Shown here: one piece after another, positions 34,590 to 47,484 of the stretch
Layout of the letters: each line of letters begins with the position of its first letter
How positions within the stretch are numbered: position 1 is the stretch's first letter
Assembly (NCBI GenBank): GCA_018857735.1
Contig: JABMCL010002213.1
Location: forward strand, 15,001-79,000
Reading direction: 5' to 3'
Source of the DNA: Alviniconcha marisindica
Taxonomy: Eukaryota > Mollusca > Gastropoda > Provannidae
Length of the DNA: 64,000 nucleotides
The notes under the pieces: model-generated
Databases searched by the model: none
The model's input: the letters and a program-made list of their open reading frames with translations, nothing else
What the model was told of the DNA's origin: nothing
Translations under genes and position numbers: made by a program

Positions 34590-35812
34590 AAGTGAAATAC
34601 CACATACACTAGTACAGTGGAAGACTAATGCTATCATTTCACCACAGTAGGCAAACACTGGTAGGACTAATATCACTCTACCACAAAGGGCAAACACTGA
34701 AACGCCACATGCACTGACAGGACTAATATCACTCCACCACAGTGGGAAAATGCTAAACCACCACATACACTGGTGGGACTAATATCACTTCACTACAGTA
34801 GGCAAACGCTGAAATGCCACATACATTTGGAGGACTAATATTACTCCACCACAGTAGGCAAACACTGAAACACCACATACACTGATAGGACTTATATCGC
34901 TCCACCACAACAGGAACATTAGTCCTACATACATTGATAGGACTAATATCACTACCACAAAAGGCAAATGCTAAAATGCCACCTACACTGGTAGGATTAA
35001 CATCACTCCACCACAATAGGCAAATTCTAAAACGCCACATACACTGGTAGGACTAATATCATTGCACCACAATAGGCAAATGCTAAACGCCACGGACACA
35101 GGTAGGACTAATATCATTGCACCACAATAGGCAAATGCTAAACGCCACAGATACGGGTAGGACTAATATCATTGCACCACAATAGGCAAATGCTAAACAC
35201 CACAGACACGGGTAGGACTAATATTGCACCACAATAGGCAAATGCTAAACAACACAGACACGGGTAGGACTAATATCATTGCACCACAATAGGCAAATGC
35301 TAAACACCACAGACACGGGTAGGACTAATATTGCACCACAACAGGCAAATGCTAAACACCACAGACACGGGTAGGACTAATATTGCACCACAACAGGCAA
35401 ATGCTAAACACCACAGACACGGGTAGGACTAATATTGCACCACAATAGGCAAATGCTAAACAACACAGACACGGGTAGGACTAATATTGCACCACAATAG
35501 GCAAATGCTAAACAACACAGACAGGGGTAGGACTAATATCATTGCACCACAATAGGCAAATGCTAAACACCACAGACACGGGTAGGACTAATATTGCACC
35601 ACAATAGGCAAATGCTAAACGCCACGGACACAGGTAGGATTAATATCATTGCACCACAACAGGCAAATGCTAAACACCACAGACATGGGTAGGACTAATA
35701 TTGCACCACAATAGGCAAATGCTAAACACCACAGACACGGGTAGGACTAATATCATTGCACCACAATAGGCAAATGCTAAACAGCACAAAGACGGGTAGG
35801 ACTGGGTGGTGC
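34590..35812. repeat. 55/50-bp satellite
   Basis: Units GGTAGGACTAATATCATTGC, ACCACAATAGGCAAATGCTA, AACACCACAGACACG. About 24 copies. The 5' units are diverged (CACATACACTGG). Central units alternate between 55 bp and a 50-bp form lacking TCATT. Confidence 0.93.
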
Positions 35813-35973
35813 TGCTCTTGTAGCTGCTGTTCAGCCTGCACATGTAAGGCAACCTGAAATCCTCACACAGGGGGAACGAAGTGTCGAATTAAAAACAGAT
35901 ACATTCAACTGCCTCTAATCATAGACTTGAGAATTTTGTTTTAAACTGTGCGATTCATTTTATATGGTTTCAG

Positions 35974-36040
35974 AGTAAGTAAGTAAATTGATGTTTTACG
36001 CCCAGTCAACCAGTGCGGTTACGTCAGGGCGATGTCAGTT
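35974..36040 (-). mobile_element. SINE C fragment
   Basis: GTAAGTAAGTAAATTGATGT then TTTACGCCCAGTCAACC is the reverse complement of the SINE C 3' module and tail. Confidence 0.7.
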
Positions 36041-36654
36041 TTAGAAAGTCGCTTTCTCTGTGCACTTGAACATTATTGACCTATGCTACTGATGTGTTGT
36101 GTCTTAATTATGCACACTGCCCCAGGTGAGAGCTATAAATAGCATCACATGCATTAGTCCAGTAGAGTAAAATTACCACTCGTGAAACTGGTTTTCTAAA
36201 TTCAGTATAATATAAAGGTCCATGGGGCATTACCAAAATTGTTAAGTTTAGGTTTTTATTTTGATCTTTTCCACCCTTTGGAGAAACCCTGTTTTGGAAG
36301 GCTAGGTCCATCAGAGGGTTGTGTCACATCTCCAGTGTTTGGATCTTGGCATGTGCACCCACAGTTGACGGAATCCACTACACTTTCATTCAGCGCCTTG
36401 GAACTGCATTCTGGTCACAGGAACTGGAAAATTCAGAGAAATTCCTCTTTGATGCCAGAGTTCTGGCTCAGAGACTGCGACCTTCAAAGCCAGCTTTCAC
36501 ATGCATAACCTTGCTGTATATTCCGTTTGTTTAACTGTTATGTATGCATGCTTCTGGGAACATCCAGGTAATCAGTGCCGTTGGTGTGATCTTGTGGCTG
36601 CTCTTTCATTTTGTTACCCTCTCAGATTAAGTTTGGATGGAGACTGGTACCTGT

Positions 36655-36770
36655 GCAGTGTGCTTAGAGCCGTGTCTGAGTTGAGGCTAAATGGAGACTG
36701 GTAGTGGTACTGTTCAGTGTGCTTAAAGCCGTGTCTGAGTTGAGGCTAAATGGAGACTGGTGGAACATGT
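36655..36770. repeat. about 60-bp direct duplication
   Basis: AGTGTGCTTAGAGCCGTGTC...GAGACTGGTAG is repeated with few changes at 36,716-36,765, with a partial third copy (TGGAGACTGGTACCTGTGCA) upstream at about 36,638. 36,041-36,650 has no recognised gene. Confidence 0.8.
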
Positions 36771-37057
36771 GTGTGAAATAAGAGAAAAAGAGGCCGGTAG
36801 TTGCTTGAACTTTCTTTGGTCTTTGTTTCTCAGACTTGTGTAGTGATGAAGTGGCGAAGCCCTTAGCAAAGCGGATATTCACTGCTACGTTGTGGCCTAC
36901 ATCATCCTGCAACTGCTTATGACTGATGCACGATTGAGACATTTCCTTTTTCCCCATTTCCGATGGGCAAGATTACCGAGAAATTTCAAAGCATAGTTTC
37001 TTTGGAGTGGGGGGAGGTTGTGAAGAACAGTGTTTGACCTAATTACTGTAATATAAT

Positions 37058-37107
37058 TAGAGTGTACACGTGATGCTTAGAAAGTGTACACGTGATGCTT
37101 AGAAAGG
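37058..37107. repeat. 23-bp tandem pair
   Basis: AGTGTACACGTGATGCTTAG with AAA occurs twice in succession. Each copy contains the palindrome CACGTG with flanks GTACACGTGAT. Confidence 0.8.
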
Positions 37108-37395
37108 ACTTAGTCAAGTTGAAAAAAGTGTGCCACTGATGAACGGAGCAATATATGAAGTAAAAATGAATTGGATTAGTTGTTACAGAGAACTATAGAT
37201 CAAACAAAGGGAGAAAAATTACCCATTAATGTTGACAGAGGCCAGGAGTGTACAAGGTGGTGTACACGACTTCACACTCTATAACATACCTTAAAACACG
37301 CTGTCAGTGGGCGGGTGCACACAGAGAAAGGGAAACCATGCATCAACTAAACTGTTGAATGCACATTATTAGAATGTATGCCATATAATTATTGC

Positions 37396-37528
37396 CCGCT
37401 TTGTAGTTGTCATTTACAGTGATGGTATCTCTGTATCATTTTGTAGTTGTCATTTACAGTGATGATATCTCAGCTATATCATTTTGTAGTTGTCATTTAC
37501 CATGATGATATCTCTATATCATTTATTT
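37396..37528. repeat. three 50-56-bp tandem copies
   Basis: Each copy carries TTGTAGTTGTCATTTACAGT then GATGATATCTCTGTATCAT. 37,529-39,400 has short C-rich (38,400) and A/T-rich stretches but no recognised gene. Confidence 0.8.
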
Positions 37529-39401
37529 AGAAGCAGTCCAGGGTCTGTTTCTCACTGTAAACCATGTCAGAAAATTGTGACATTGGAGCTGGCAGAATTG
37601 CATTTCATGGCATAATTATTGGCATGTATTTCTGACTTGCATGAGATGTGAAATGCAAAGTACCCACTAGGTGTCTGCTTCTAAGCATCTAGCCTTCATC
37701 CCTTTGATGAAAGAATGGCATAAATGTACTTACATCTATCTACTCATCTAGTAATTCTTGGTGGTTGTTTTTTTCTCTCTGCCCCTCACAGAAGCAAGTA
37801 GGTTAAGTAAATCGGGCTGTAAATGCCCAGTCAGTCGTGGAAGTGAATACCAGGGCAACCCCTCATAGAAAGCCAAATGAGGGCATTGGAACTCAGTCTG
37901 AATTAACTGAAGGGTCTAATCCATCTGAAGAGCCATTGGACAAAGGCGGAAAGATGTAACAAGACTTGTATCCCAGGTTTCATACTTGTCTGGAGAGTTA
38001 ACTTTTTGTTGGTGTTGTCCAAGTCGCCCACCTTTGGTGTCGAAGTTCTGGCTTTGCTCCCCAGAGTCGAGAGAGATGACTGATGGAAAATGTAAGTCAG
38101 GGTGTACAATTATCCCCCCTTCTGGAAGAAACTCTTCCAATTTATTGGTGCCTATGGGGTTTTGTTGGTTTGTTTGTTCCTCATCTGCATGTTCATCATC
38201 ACATTAATTTGTGCTTAGACTTAAGATTCATACCTTAACTCTGAGAACCTGAAGAAAATAATATCCACAGAAGTGAGGGTGAAAAATGCCTGGAAGTAAT
38301 GTCAACATTGTTGATCAAAAATGGCGTTTAATTCATCATACGTAACAATGCATCTCATTCAGCAGGTGTGAACAAAATAAAACCAAAATGTTGTTGGTCC
38401 CCCCCCCCCCTCCCCCCACCCCCTTTTTCTTCCGAGTTTAACTAGTTCTGAATACTCTGAAGCATTCATTGCACCAGTTTTGAGTTTTGATATATTTTTA
38501 GTTGTGTTTGTACGTGCATTGCAGCAGATGAGTCTACAAACAACATCTGCAGACTTCAGACACCAATAGTGGGTTCTGGTTTGGAGAACAAGAGCAAAAA
38601 TGTTACTGCACACCTACATCATAATGTATGGAACAAAGAGAACTATCAGGTCCTGTTGGTTGTGCTGCTTATGCTGCAGAGCACAGATGTGGGCATGCAA
38701 ACGAAACCAGAAAACAGGTTTTTGTGCAAATTACAAAAGACATTTTGATTAATAGTCTTTTCATAAGCAAGATGCATTGACACAAAATTTATTTTACTAA
38801 ACAAAAAAAAGTCACTAGTAAGTCGTATCTTTCTCTCTTTCTCTGTCTTATTTTCTGTCTCTCCTGCTTTGCATGCATGCACATTCACGCACATACAGTG
38901 CACACACAAACACAGCAGCTCTTTTTTGTTTTTGTCTTCATTGAATGCATATCTAAATTTCAGCATTCCACCGTTACATCAACCATAGCTAGCTCCTTTT
39001 TTTCTTTTTTTTACCACGTCTCAATTCATATGAATCTTGTCACAATATACTGTACATATCATTGTAGATAACCAAAGGTAGGTAGCTTTTTCGTAGCTGC
39101 AATGTGTAAAGTATTAGTGTTGTGACAGTCCAGTTTTTCACTTGTTGAGTACACGGATCAACTTGTAGCCTTCTACCATTGTTTATGGTTGTTTGATCAA
39201 ATTGTGTCCAGCTCCAAGCAGCCACACAGGCCTGCCATCATTTTGTCTCTGCAACAGTTCCCTAAAATGTTGGGCTGGAGCTGACAGACCCTGTTATTGT
39301 GGTGTCCAGGAGCTCAGAATGCAGCACGCTGATTGGAGACACCACCAGGTGTTAGTAAATATAAAACTGTTCTGCACTGTGGTAACACATTTTGTGTACG
39401 T

Positions 39402-39793
39402 CAGGCATGGGAACTGATTCGAAAGAAAAACTCTAAAATCTGCCCCCCACCCCGGAAAATTCACTTTCAAAACTTTTGTAACATTTGCTTTTTCTTAGCC
39501 GAAACATAGCGCAGAAGTGTGTAAGAATTACTGCATTCAAGCCTGTTGCCAGCCCGCAAGAGTAACAGCAAGTGAAAGTGTTCACAATTACGCGACCAAG
39601 ACGGTAGATAGACGCGTTTGAATGCGCTCCGTATGTTTCGTGGTTATTTAGTGCGGAACTAAAACTGGTGCTTCCTTTTTCCGTTTTTTTGTACCACCAA
39701 TTTCATTTTGCCACGGACATTTTTTTTTTCTCCACGGAAAGTCAGTTTGACTGCTACGGAAATGTTCATTTTGATGGACAGTTCCCATGCCTG
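39402..39793. mobile_element. 392-bp MITE with hAT-like ends
   Basis: CAGGCATGGGAACTG at 39,402-39,416 and its perfect inverted copy CAGTTCCCATGCCTG at 39,779-39,793. CAGG/CCTG ends resemble hAT-type nonautonomous elements, but no clear 8-bp duplication is seen. The interior is non-coding; the open frame from 39,668 merely runs across the right end. Confidence 0.75.
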
Positions 39794-39799
39794 TGTGTG

Positions 39800-42590
39800 C
39801 CATTGGGGATGCTGTTGCTTACTTTGACATCAGAATTGTTCAAGTCTGTTGGGATGAATTACCACTCTGTACTGGGCCTGCAAGAGGTTGCCTCTGATGG
39901 TCATGTATCTGATTTGCCTTCAGCAGCAGAAGAAGTGGTAACTCCTGTCAAGAATCCAGGAGTGCTGTGTTTGAAGAACAGTCTCCACAAAAGTGGAATG
40001 GCATGGACAAATAATTATTAGCGTATGGACATGGAACAGAGTGCTGGTACTTTTCACTGGTTATGCAGAAGTGGTTTCCCCTTAGTGAACTGACTGCAGA
40101 GATGAATGAATAAATAATAACAATACTGACTTGCATATTCAGTTAACAACACCTGTAAATGTACAATGGTAACATTCTCCACCAGAACCACCACCACACC
40201 TTAGTCTATGTTTACTTTCAGCTTCATTCAAACATAGTGGTCATTCCAGCACAGGTGTACAAGCAACTAGTTTACATCCACAAGGATGGCTGGCCATAAT
40301 GTCACTGCTTGCAGTGTGGACTGTCTCATGTGTGTAAGCAGGTTATCATCCACTATACTTCGTGAATCAATACTTTAAGCACAGCGGTAATGAGCAATAG
40401 ACAGATGAGATTCTTAAATAGACATTAGGTCTTGTACCACAAAGGAGCAAAATCAGGGGGGGGAAGATGGTTTTAAAAACATGACGGCCAAGTGATTTAA
40501 TCAAAATTCAAACTACATTGCAATCATAAAATCACTCCTGTTACGTAATATTGTATGTACATTTCAGTGATTTTTTCCCCACTTGATTTTGTGAGGCAGT
40601 CAATAGTCGAGGCATAATTATGTCCATTATTTACTGTGGGTTGGGGTTGGAGTTCATGCTACTTTTCAAGTAACTGTAAATGGACCAGTGTGACCCTGGG
40701 TGAACCCTGCTGATTGGCATAGCGCCGGCCATCTCCAGCCCTACTGTGTCCAGTCTGAAAGGAGTTTCCCAGACTCCCCTCTTCAAAAGTGCCAGGGAAG
40801 CAAAACCTACGGTTGTTTCACAGTGGATTACAGTCAACAAGCCTTACTGCTGTTTACATGAAATACTTCTTCTTCTTTTTTTTTTCTTTTTTTTTAGACA
40901 GAAGGAAAACTAAGACTAAGTAAAGAGGACAAACATAAACGAAACAAAATAATACACGTCTTGCAGGCTGTTTTATGATCCATAAATACTGTAGTCTTAT
41001 TTTTCTTGTTTTGTTGTTTTCACTGACACTAAACTGAATTGTTGAAGTTTTGAAGGAATGGTGATTTCTGACAGAATAATGAGCTTTATTTGAAGTGTTT
41101 TGTTCTACGATGTGGCAATGCTGATCACATTTGTTGGTGTTTCTCACTGTCATGACACTAGTTGTTATGAATCTGTCTGCCCAGGTAGGAGTGCATGTCC
41201 AGGCAGGAGCATTTATTGAGACATGTCCAGCACTACCACTGATGCCGGTGATGCACTTCAGGTCCATGTAGTCGCTACTTTCTGCACACATGTATTTATA
41301 TAGAAAAAGATTGACAGAATTTTCTGTCTCTTATTTCCAGCAATGGTTTTAATACCGATACACAGTGTATTCTTTGATGAAAACACAGCAGGTTAAAATG
41401 AACTTTTTCATTTATTTTTATTTTTAGCAGGACAGTACAAAACAGTGCACATTATCTGGGTAGACACTTTTTCAAGCAAGAAGTGGACAAATGGTTAAAT
41501 ATATACAACCAGCACAAAATGAGTAGAATGGAGAAGGAAAAAAAATGAAATGCTTAGCTAGCAATTGGATGAAATTTTGTACTTTATTTTATTTTATTCA
41601 TCTCGTCATTTGCTTATGACATAATTCATTTGTTTGTCACTTGAGAAATGGTTTATTCTAAAAATTTGCACCGTTTTGTTCTGTCCTCCATTAAAACAAA
41701 GGCATTCCTTTGAACCTTACACCCGTCTCATTTCTCAACACTAGCCGTCATCTTTGTTTTTTGTTGTTGTTTTCCACCATGCTTGATACCAGTTCCTTGG
41801 AGATGTAAAATTAAGTGTTTGCATTTGAATACTGGGTGTTCTCATTGTAAAATTTTGCATTTCAGTACAAGTCCCAAGATTCTGAAAATTGTCCATGACC
41901 TGGAAGCTTACTGATAGCTTTGTGGGTTCATGGTCTCAGAGATCATGAAGAATTATCCTTGACAAAGAGGGATCTTTTTTCTTCTGTACTAGCCATACCA
42001 TACATACCTTTGTAAAAAATAGTTTAATATTCAGTGTTACACTGCAAACTTCCAGTATAAATACAGAACAAGTTTCTTCACCCATGTAGTCTATCAAATT
42101 TGATAAACATGGTGCATGTACCACTGGTTGTAATATTCAGTTCTTTAAATACCAAAAAAATCTGACGACTGCTTTACATATATACCCTTTTGAATGATTT
42201 TCATCATTAACATTTTGTGTTCTCATTTATTTTACTTATTTTAGTGTGTGCATATGTTTGTTCTTTCTCTCTCCACATTCTTTCTCCATAATTGACATTT
42301 TTTGCAGACTGTCAGATTTGGCCATGAATTTCAGTTTGTTCTAAGGACGACTTGCTGTCTATCTCTGCTTTTGTTTGTTCTCTCTCATTGCCAGTGATGG
42401 TCTTAATACCAGCAAAGAGTGTACAAAAGTCTGTACCACACCCTTTGATACCAGTTTCTTGGAGATGTAAAGCATTTGCATTTGAATCTGGGATGTTTTC
42501 ACTGTTAACTGGATGTATGAAAGCACAGCTGTCATTAAAATGTTTGAGTTTGTCTTGTGTGCATTTGTCCCAGTCTGACAGTGAGTGCTA
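39800..42590. other. AT-rich sequence, no gene recognised
   Basis: No exon-like open frame stands out. GATACCAGTTCCTTGGAGATG (41,786) recurs as GATACCAGTTTCTTGGAGATG (42,448), and GGTTTTAATACC (41,345) as GGTCTTAATACC (42,399), indicating an old duplication of scattered segments. A (CT)n lies at 42,606-42,627. Confidence 0.5.
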
Positions 42591-42602
42591 TGAACATGCA
42601 GT

Positions 42603-42633
<31 letters not shown>

Positions 42634-43144
42634 TAGTAGGATGTCTGCGTGATAACATGGTGGTTTAGCAACAGGTTGACACCAGACAATCAGAAGTTAC
42701 TTTTGGAATGTCTTTATTTACAAACAAATCTCCACTAGGGGCATCAGTTATACACACTAACATGGTTGGCACCAGACTTTCTTTTGTGACCTGGTAGATC
42801 TATTACTAGAATGTTGGTGGATGACAACACTCTGTAGAGGTCAGTTCATGATGCATAGGGAGGCCTGAAGCTGTTGTAAGGCAGACCTCCATGATGCATA
42901 GGGAGGCCTGAGGCTGTTGTAAGGGACACCTCCTTGATGCATAGGGAAAGAGGCCCGAGGCTGTTGCAAGCGACTTAAAGCAGATCCCAAGTGAAGATAC
43001 AAGTTCAGAGCTTCCGCTAGACTGTTGAAGACTATTGGTATGCAGTACCAGCAACCAAACTATTCTGGTGCCTACCCTCAGCCAGCCAGTACAGTCAACA
43101 TTACCGGGGCCTAATAATAATGCCCGGGTCCCCCTCCCCCTACA
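42634..43144 (-). mobile_element. possible solo LTR of a retrotransposon
   Basis: On the - strand the segment begins TGTAGGGGGAGGGGGACCC, carries AATAAA (42,713-42,718 on +) in its second half, and ends with ACATCCTACTA, which approximates a TGTAG...CTACA terminus. About 510 bp. A 3-copy 30-bp repeat (GATGCATAGGGAGGCCTGAG) at 42,848-42,970 lies inside. No target-site duplication or internal coding region supports it, so this is tentative. Confidence 0.35.
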
Positions 43145-43259
43145 AGAGAAGTCCCACTCCTTCCTCTTTTTCACCACTCCAGGCTCCACCCTGGCGCGAC
43201 ATGGTCTGCAAAAAATGAAGGTCAAGCCGAGATGCCAGGTTTTCCCAGTCTGACAGTGA

Positions 43260-44640
43260 GATGCCAGGTTTTCCCCGTGTCATCATCATTGTCATGCCTG
43301 TGCCACAGAAAATCTGTCATCCAAGCATTGGTGTATTTCTTTATGTCACTTAATAGCTGGTGGTTTCATGGTTTTCTCCGCCATTTCAAGGGTTTCTTCG
43401 TTTGAAGCGGACGATGACACAGATAATTTGGTCGGCGCTGGGCAAGATTTTTTTTTACTGTATGCTTCATCGCATCACATTGATGCAGCTAGATATCAAA
43501 TGAAAACAGAGTGGGAAAGATTTCTCCAAACATAAATGGAATGGTCTGTTATCTTGTGGTCAGCATTCGTACTTTGGGACCTGTCCATTCGAGGAGGGAG
43601 GTGGTGGTGCTGGCAGTGAAAGTTTGCAAGATCTGTAGCCTGTGTTACTTTTTGCTTCTAGCATGTGATGCATACAGCATCTGGTGTGACAGTTTTGCTT
43701 GCTGATAAAGGCTGGAAATGATCTTGTGTAGCGGGAGATTCCACTTGCTTCTGGACCCAGGGTACAGAGTATCTCCAGCAAGTCACACAAAGAGCTCAGT
43801 TTCAGCTGGTACGTGGTACCGGTGACTCTTTTTTTTACCGGTGCAAGAGGAACATTTACCAGCAAAAACCAGCATATGCCAGTCTAGCGGAGGCTCTGAA
43901 GTTGGCTTGGTAACAGAACATGTGCACACAAAATTCCACTTGCAGACTGTGTAACAATGTTCTAAAACTTCTATCAATACATATGTAATAGAAGTGCTTC
44001 GGACTAAACCTCTGAGCCCCTTCTGTTTACCAATAAAGAGTTGAATAAGGTTTGATGCCCACACTTCTGCCACAGGTACCGGCCTTGTTCACGACATTGC
44101 CCACACAGAATGCCAGACAGAAAATGGCAGGACTCTTGGCTGCGTTTTCATGACTTTCACACACAGACTGTCTTGAACCATTAAAAAATATATTTAAAAT
44201 TGCTGTCCCATCATCTGTGCTGATCTCAAAGGCACTGCTCCTGTGCCACTCATCCCGGCATCCCTAGCTTCGGCCACACCCAGGGCTCATTCTGCATCGC
44301 GGCTCTACCCCCAGAGGTCCACAGGAGGAGACATCAGACTGTTGGTGGGCCGCCAATTGGAGGAGACACTGCACTGCTGCTGAGTCACTTCGGTGGTGTT
44401 CAGTAGTGCCTGTTCTGACGTTAGCCAAGTCACGGAGTCAGACTGAGTGAGCGTCTCCCCAGAGAGCAGACCGCCACTACGTCCCTCCACCAATCCTCCT
44501 GTGTGGACTCTCTGACGTTGAGGGCTTTGATCGGAACTGCCTCAGGCAAGGGGGGAGGGAGGAACACCGAGACTGAGGCCACCACGAGAGCGTGGCATGA
44601 AGGGCTACAGAAGCTGAGACTTTTTTTTAGTTATGCAGTG
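43260..44640. other. unique sequence, no gene recognised
   Basis: Mixed sequence with no recognisable domain in any frame. CCCAGTCTGACAGTGAG occurs at 42,569-42,585 and 43,244-43,260, bracketing the previous element. Confidence 0.5.
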
Positions 44641-44644
44641 ATCG

Positions 44645-44980
44645 ATGAGGATGAGGATAACTGACGATGCTATGGAGGTCCATTTTGGTTTGATACTACT
44701 TGACCACGCTTCCTGTCGTAATCCTGGTGTTAACCAGGCCCAGGAACTGCGGCACCTGCAGTGTTGGTCAAGTAATTAGAGCAACACTCTTAAAGACTCA
44801 TCCGTGAAGTGGATGAAGCTTGACTGTGTGGTTCCAGCCTTCCCACTGGGCCCATAGCACTCCCAACTCTGGGTAGGAGCCAGCCAGGGCTAAAAAATCC
44901 CACATGACTCTGATGGGATTCAAACCCAAGACCTTCCAACCAGCAGTTCTATGCACTAACCACTATGCTACGGGAGCCGG
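44645..44980 (-). mobile_element. SINE E, tRNA-derived
   Basis: On the - strand it begins CCGGCTCCCGTAGCATAGTG with box A TAGCATAGTGG and box B GGTTTGAATCC, continues through a body of about 250 bp and ends near a (ATC/CTC)-type tail (GATGAGGATGAGGAT on +). The head differs from SINE A and SINE D. Confidence 0.75.
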
Positions 44981-44984
44981 CTGA

Positions 44985-46900
44985 CTTTAACAAACTAGAC
45001 ATAAATCAACTGACTGGAAAACTGCTGTGAAACTCATTTATTATTAACAATATTATGATTATTCCATTCATATCGACAGGGCCTGTGATGCTTCATTCCT
45101 AAGCATCCCCTTTAAATGAAGTTTAGAATGCTACAAGTATACAACAGCATCAGGGATGTTTGAGCAGTTGAGCAAACAGTATAGTAGTATCATTCATAAT
45201 GTCAGTCATCAACTTGGTAAGAAACACAAATAAAACAGCAGCATCGTTTTGAATAATTTTCAGCAGACATAAGAATCACTTACAACAGCTGATATTTACT
45301 GATCTGTAATGATCAAGGAGACAAGTATTGTTCAGTTTGAAGCTGAAATCCTGAAACGGACATGTCAGGGGTATTAAAGTACGCACCGTTCCAGGGACAT
45401 GCAACTGCAAATGCAATATAGTGCACCAGCCATACTGTTTCTTCTATTTCATACTTTCTTGTTTTTTAATTCCAACAAAGTCCACATCACCCATCATCAA
45501 TTTCTGTCCCAGCATCCCTGAAACAGAGCCACTTTTGGGAGCTAATGCCTGAAGGAAAGCAAAAGACTAATGTCCGAAGGAAAGGGAAAACAGGAAAAAC
45601 AAAATGCAGTATGTCATTATGGCACTTAATTATCTCTACTGGTCTGCTTCCAGTTATATAAGTGAGCAGGCAGAGAGCAAAATGTATTCATGACTGGCAC
45701 AGCACAACTCAACACTCATTGATCCTGTTAGACATGTGCATAGTAACCATTAGACATAGTAACCATTAGACATTGTAACCATTGGACCATTTTCACTGCA
45801 AACTAACTAAAACATACTTAGGTAATGAATAAATGAACAAACGATAATTTATATATATGGCACATAAGAACTTCCACACAAGATCTTGCATGCTCACACT
45901 CCCATATGCACATAGTAGGTTCTCACAAGTTTTTAAAAAAAAGTTTTTAAGGAATATATATACATAACAGGCGTAGATACAGAGTTGAAAAAACAAAAAG
46001 TAGACGACTCCACACAGGCACCTGTGCAAGTGCGCACCACACGATCACATCAGCACTGTCGTCATGACTATCCTACTAGGTGAAAAAGTGGGTTGTCAGA
46101 GAAGCCCTGAAAGACTGCAGTTCTTCTCCTCGATTCTCCAGGAGAGCATTCAACTTCAAGAGGGAGAAGTGACATACCTCAAGGACCACTGGCTGTATCA
46201 CTTTGTCTTACTCTTTGAATCCATGGGCCTGGGAACATCCAGGAGAGATCTAGATGCTGACCTGAGAAGGCGAGAAGGGTATGAGCATCTATGGAGAAGA
46301 TCAGAGGGGTAGGGAGGGGTATTTTCCAGAACTGACCAGTATGTGGCAAAGATAATTTTGTAGCAGATGCGTTTCTGAACTAGAAGCCAGTGAAGTTTAT
46401 AATCGTACTGTGCACCTCCCTTTGCCACTCTGCATTTCTGAGACAGTTTGAGGACCATGTTCGATTGTCAGTTCAACCATTGTACCAAGAGGATAATGCT
46501 ACCAACAGTAACAATGATATATGATGGACAGCGAACATGTAAAAAAGTTGTTTTTTAAAGTGTTTTTTTCTTTTTGTGTTCAAGCACTGAAGGAGGATTT
46601 CCCAGCCGTTGGACCCAAAACTGTGTTAGATTATATCAGGCACATCAGCTTCATCCCAACACTCATGTGCAGTACAACAGCAGCCTTACGATTCTCCTTC
46701 ATTTGATAATTATAATACTATATAAGCCAGCAAGATGATCAAGTAGATCTACTTTTCCCCTTATGCTTGAATGCCTCCACTCAAGTCACAAATATAACCA
46801 CAGCATCATGTCACACAACACCAAAAAAAGTTAAACACACACACACAAAAACAATTTCCAAATCAGACAAATCTAGTCAAACTCTAGCAACCACAGTTGT
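44985..46900. other. AT-rich sequence, no gene recognised
   Basis: Short frames at 46,064-46,312 and 46,521-46,706 lack recognisable domains or clear splice context. GTAACCATTAGACAT is repeated three times at 45,745-45,785. Confidence 0.5.
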
Positions 46901-46915
46901 ACAGGTATTTCATTA

Positions 46916-46968
<53 letters not shown>

Positions 46969-46978
46969 AAATATATAA
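46916..46978. repeat. (TA)n microsatellite
   Basis: About 25 TA dinucleotides with short interruptions. Confidence 0.95.
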
Positions 46979-47484
46979 TGTGTTAAACAACAAGGCAAAT
47001 TGGAAACATTCTTTTGCACATGATCAGAAAGTATGCAAACACACACATGCACACACACAAGCAAGGTTTGCCACCTTACAGCACTTTGCTTGCACCCAGT
47101 CTGGTAATCAGCAGTAGTGTCTTGACATGACCCCTCTGTGGTTGATAGGACATTGAAATCCCAAAAGTGGTAATTCGTAATTATACATCAACACACCTAG
47201 TATGGTTGCAAAGAGGTCAACAGGATAGAAAATGTAGGATATAGAGAAGTGTTGAACTGCACATCACTGTGACCTTGACCTTCAATATTACCCCTGTTAA
47301 AAGAGCATGTAAGGCTAGGACATGCTGGTTTTGTTGACCATCTATCTAACCAGATTAACTTAACACATAAACATTAGCTTTAACACTAGATATATAAATT
47401 TCTGTGTCAATGAATAAAAAAGTTTTTTTTTAAGGACAGAAAGAACTTCCACTTCCAGGCTGCGTCTTCTTACTCTCTGGTACA

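Noticed and set aside
39668..40021. 117-aa coding region
   Set aside because: It crosses the right end of a MITE and has no recognisable domain or conserved composition.
42806..43225. 139-aa coding region on the - strand
   Set aside because: It lies in a repetitive, possibly LTR-derived segment, and its C-terminal half is a translation of a 30-bp tandem repeat.
46064..46312. 82-aa coding region
   Set aside because: No domain, signal peptide or splice context supports it; length is within chance for AT-moderate DNA.
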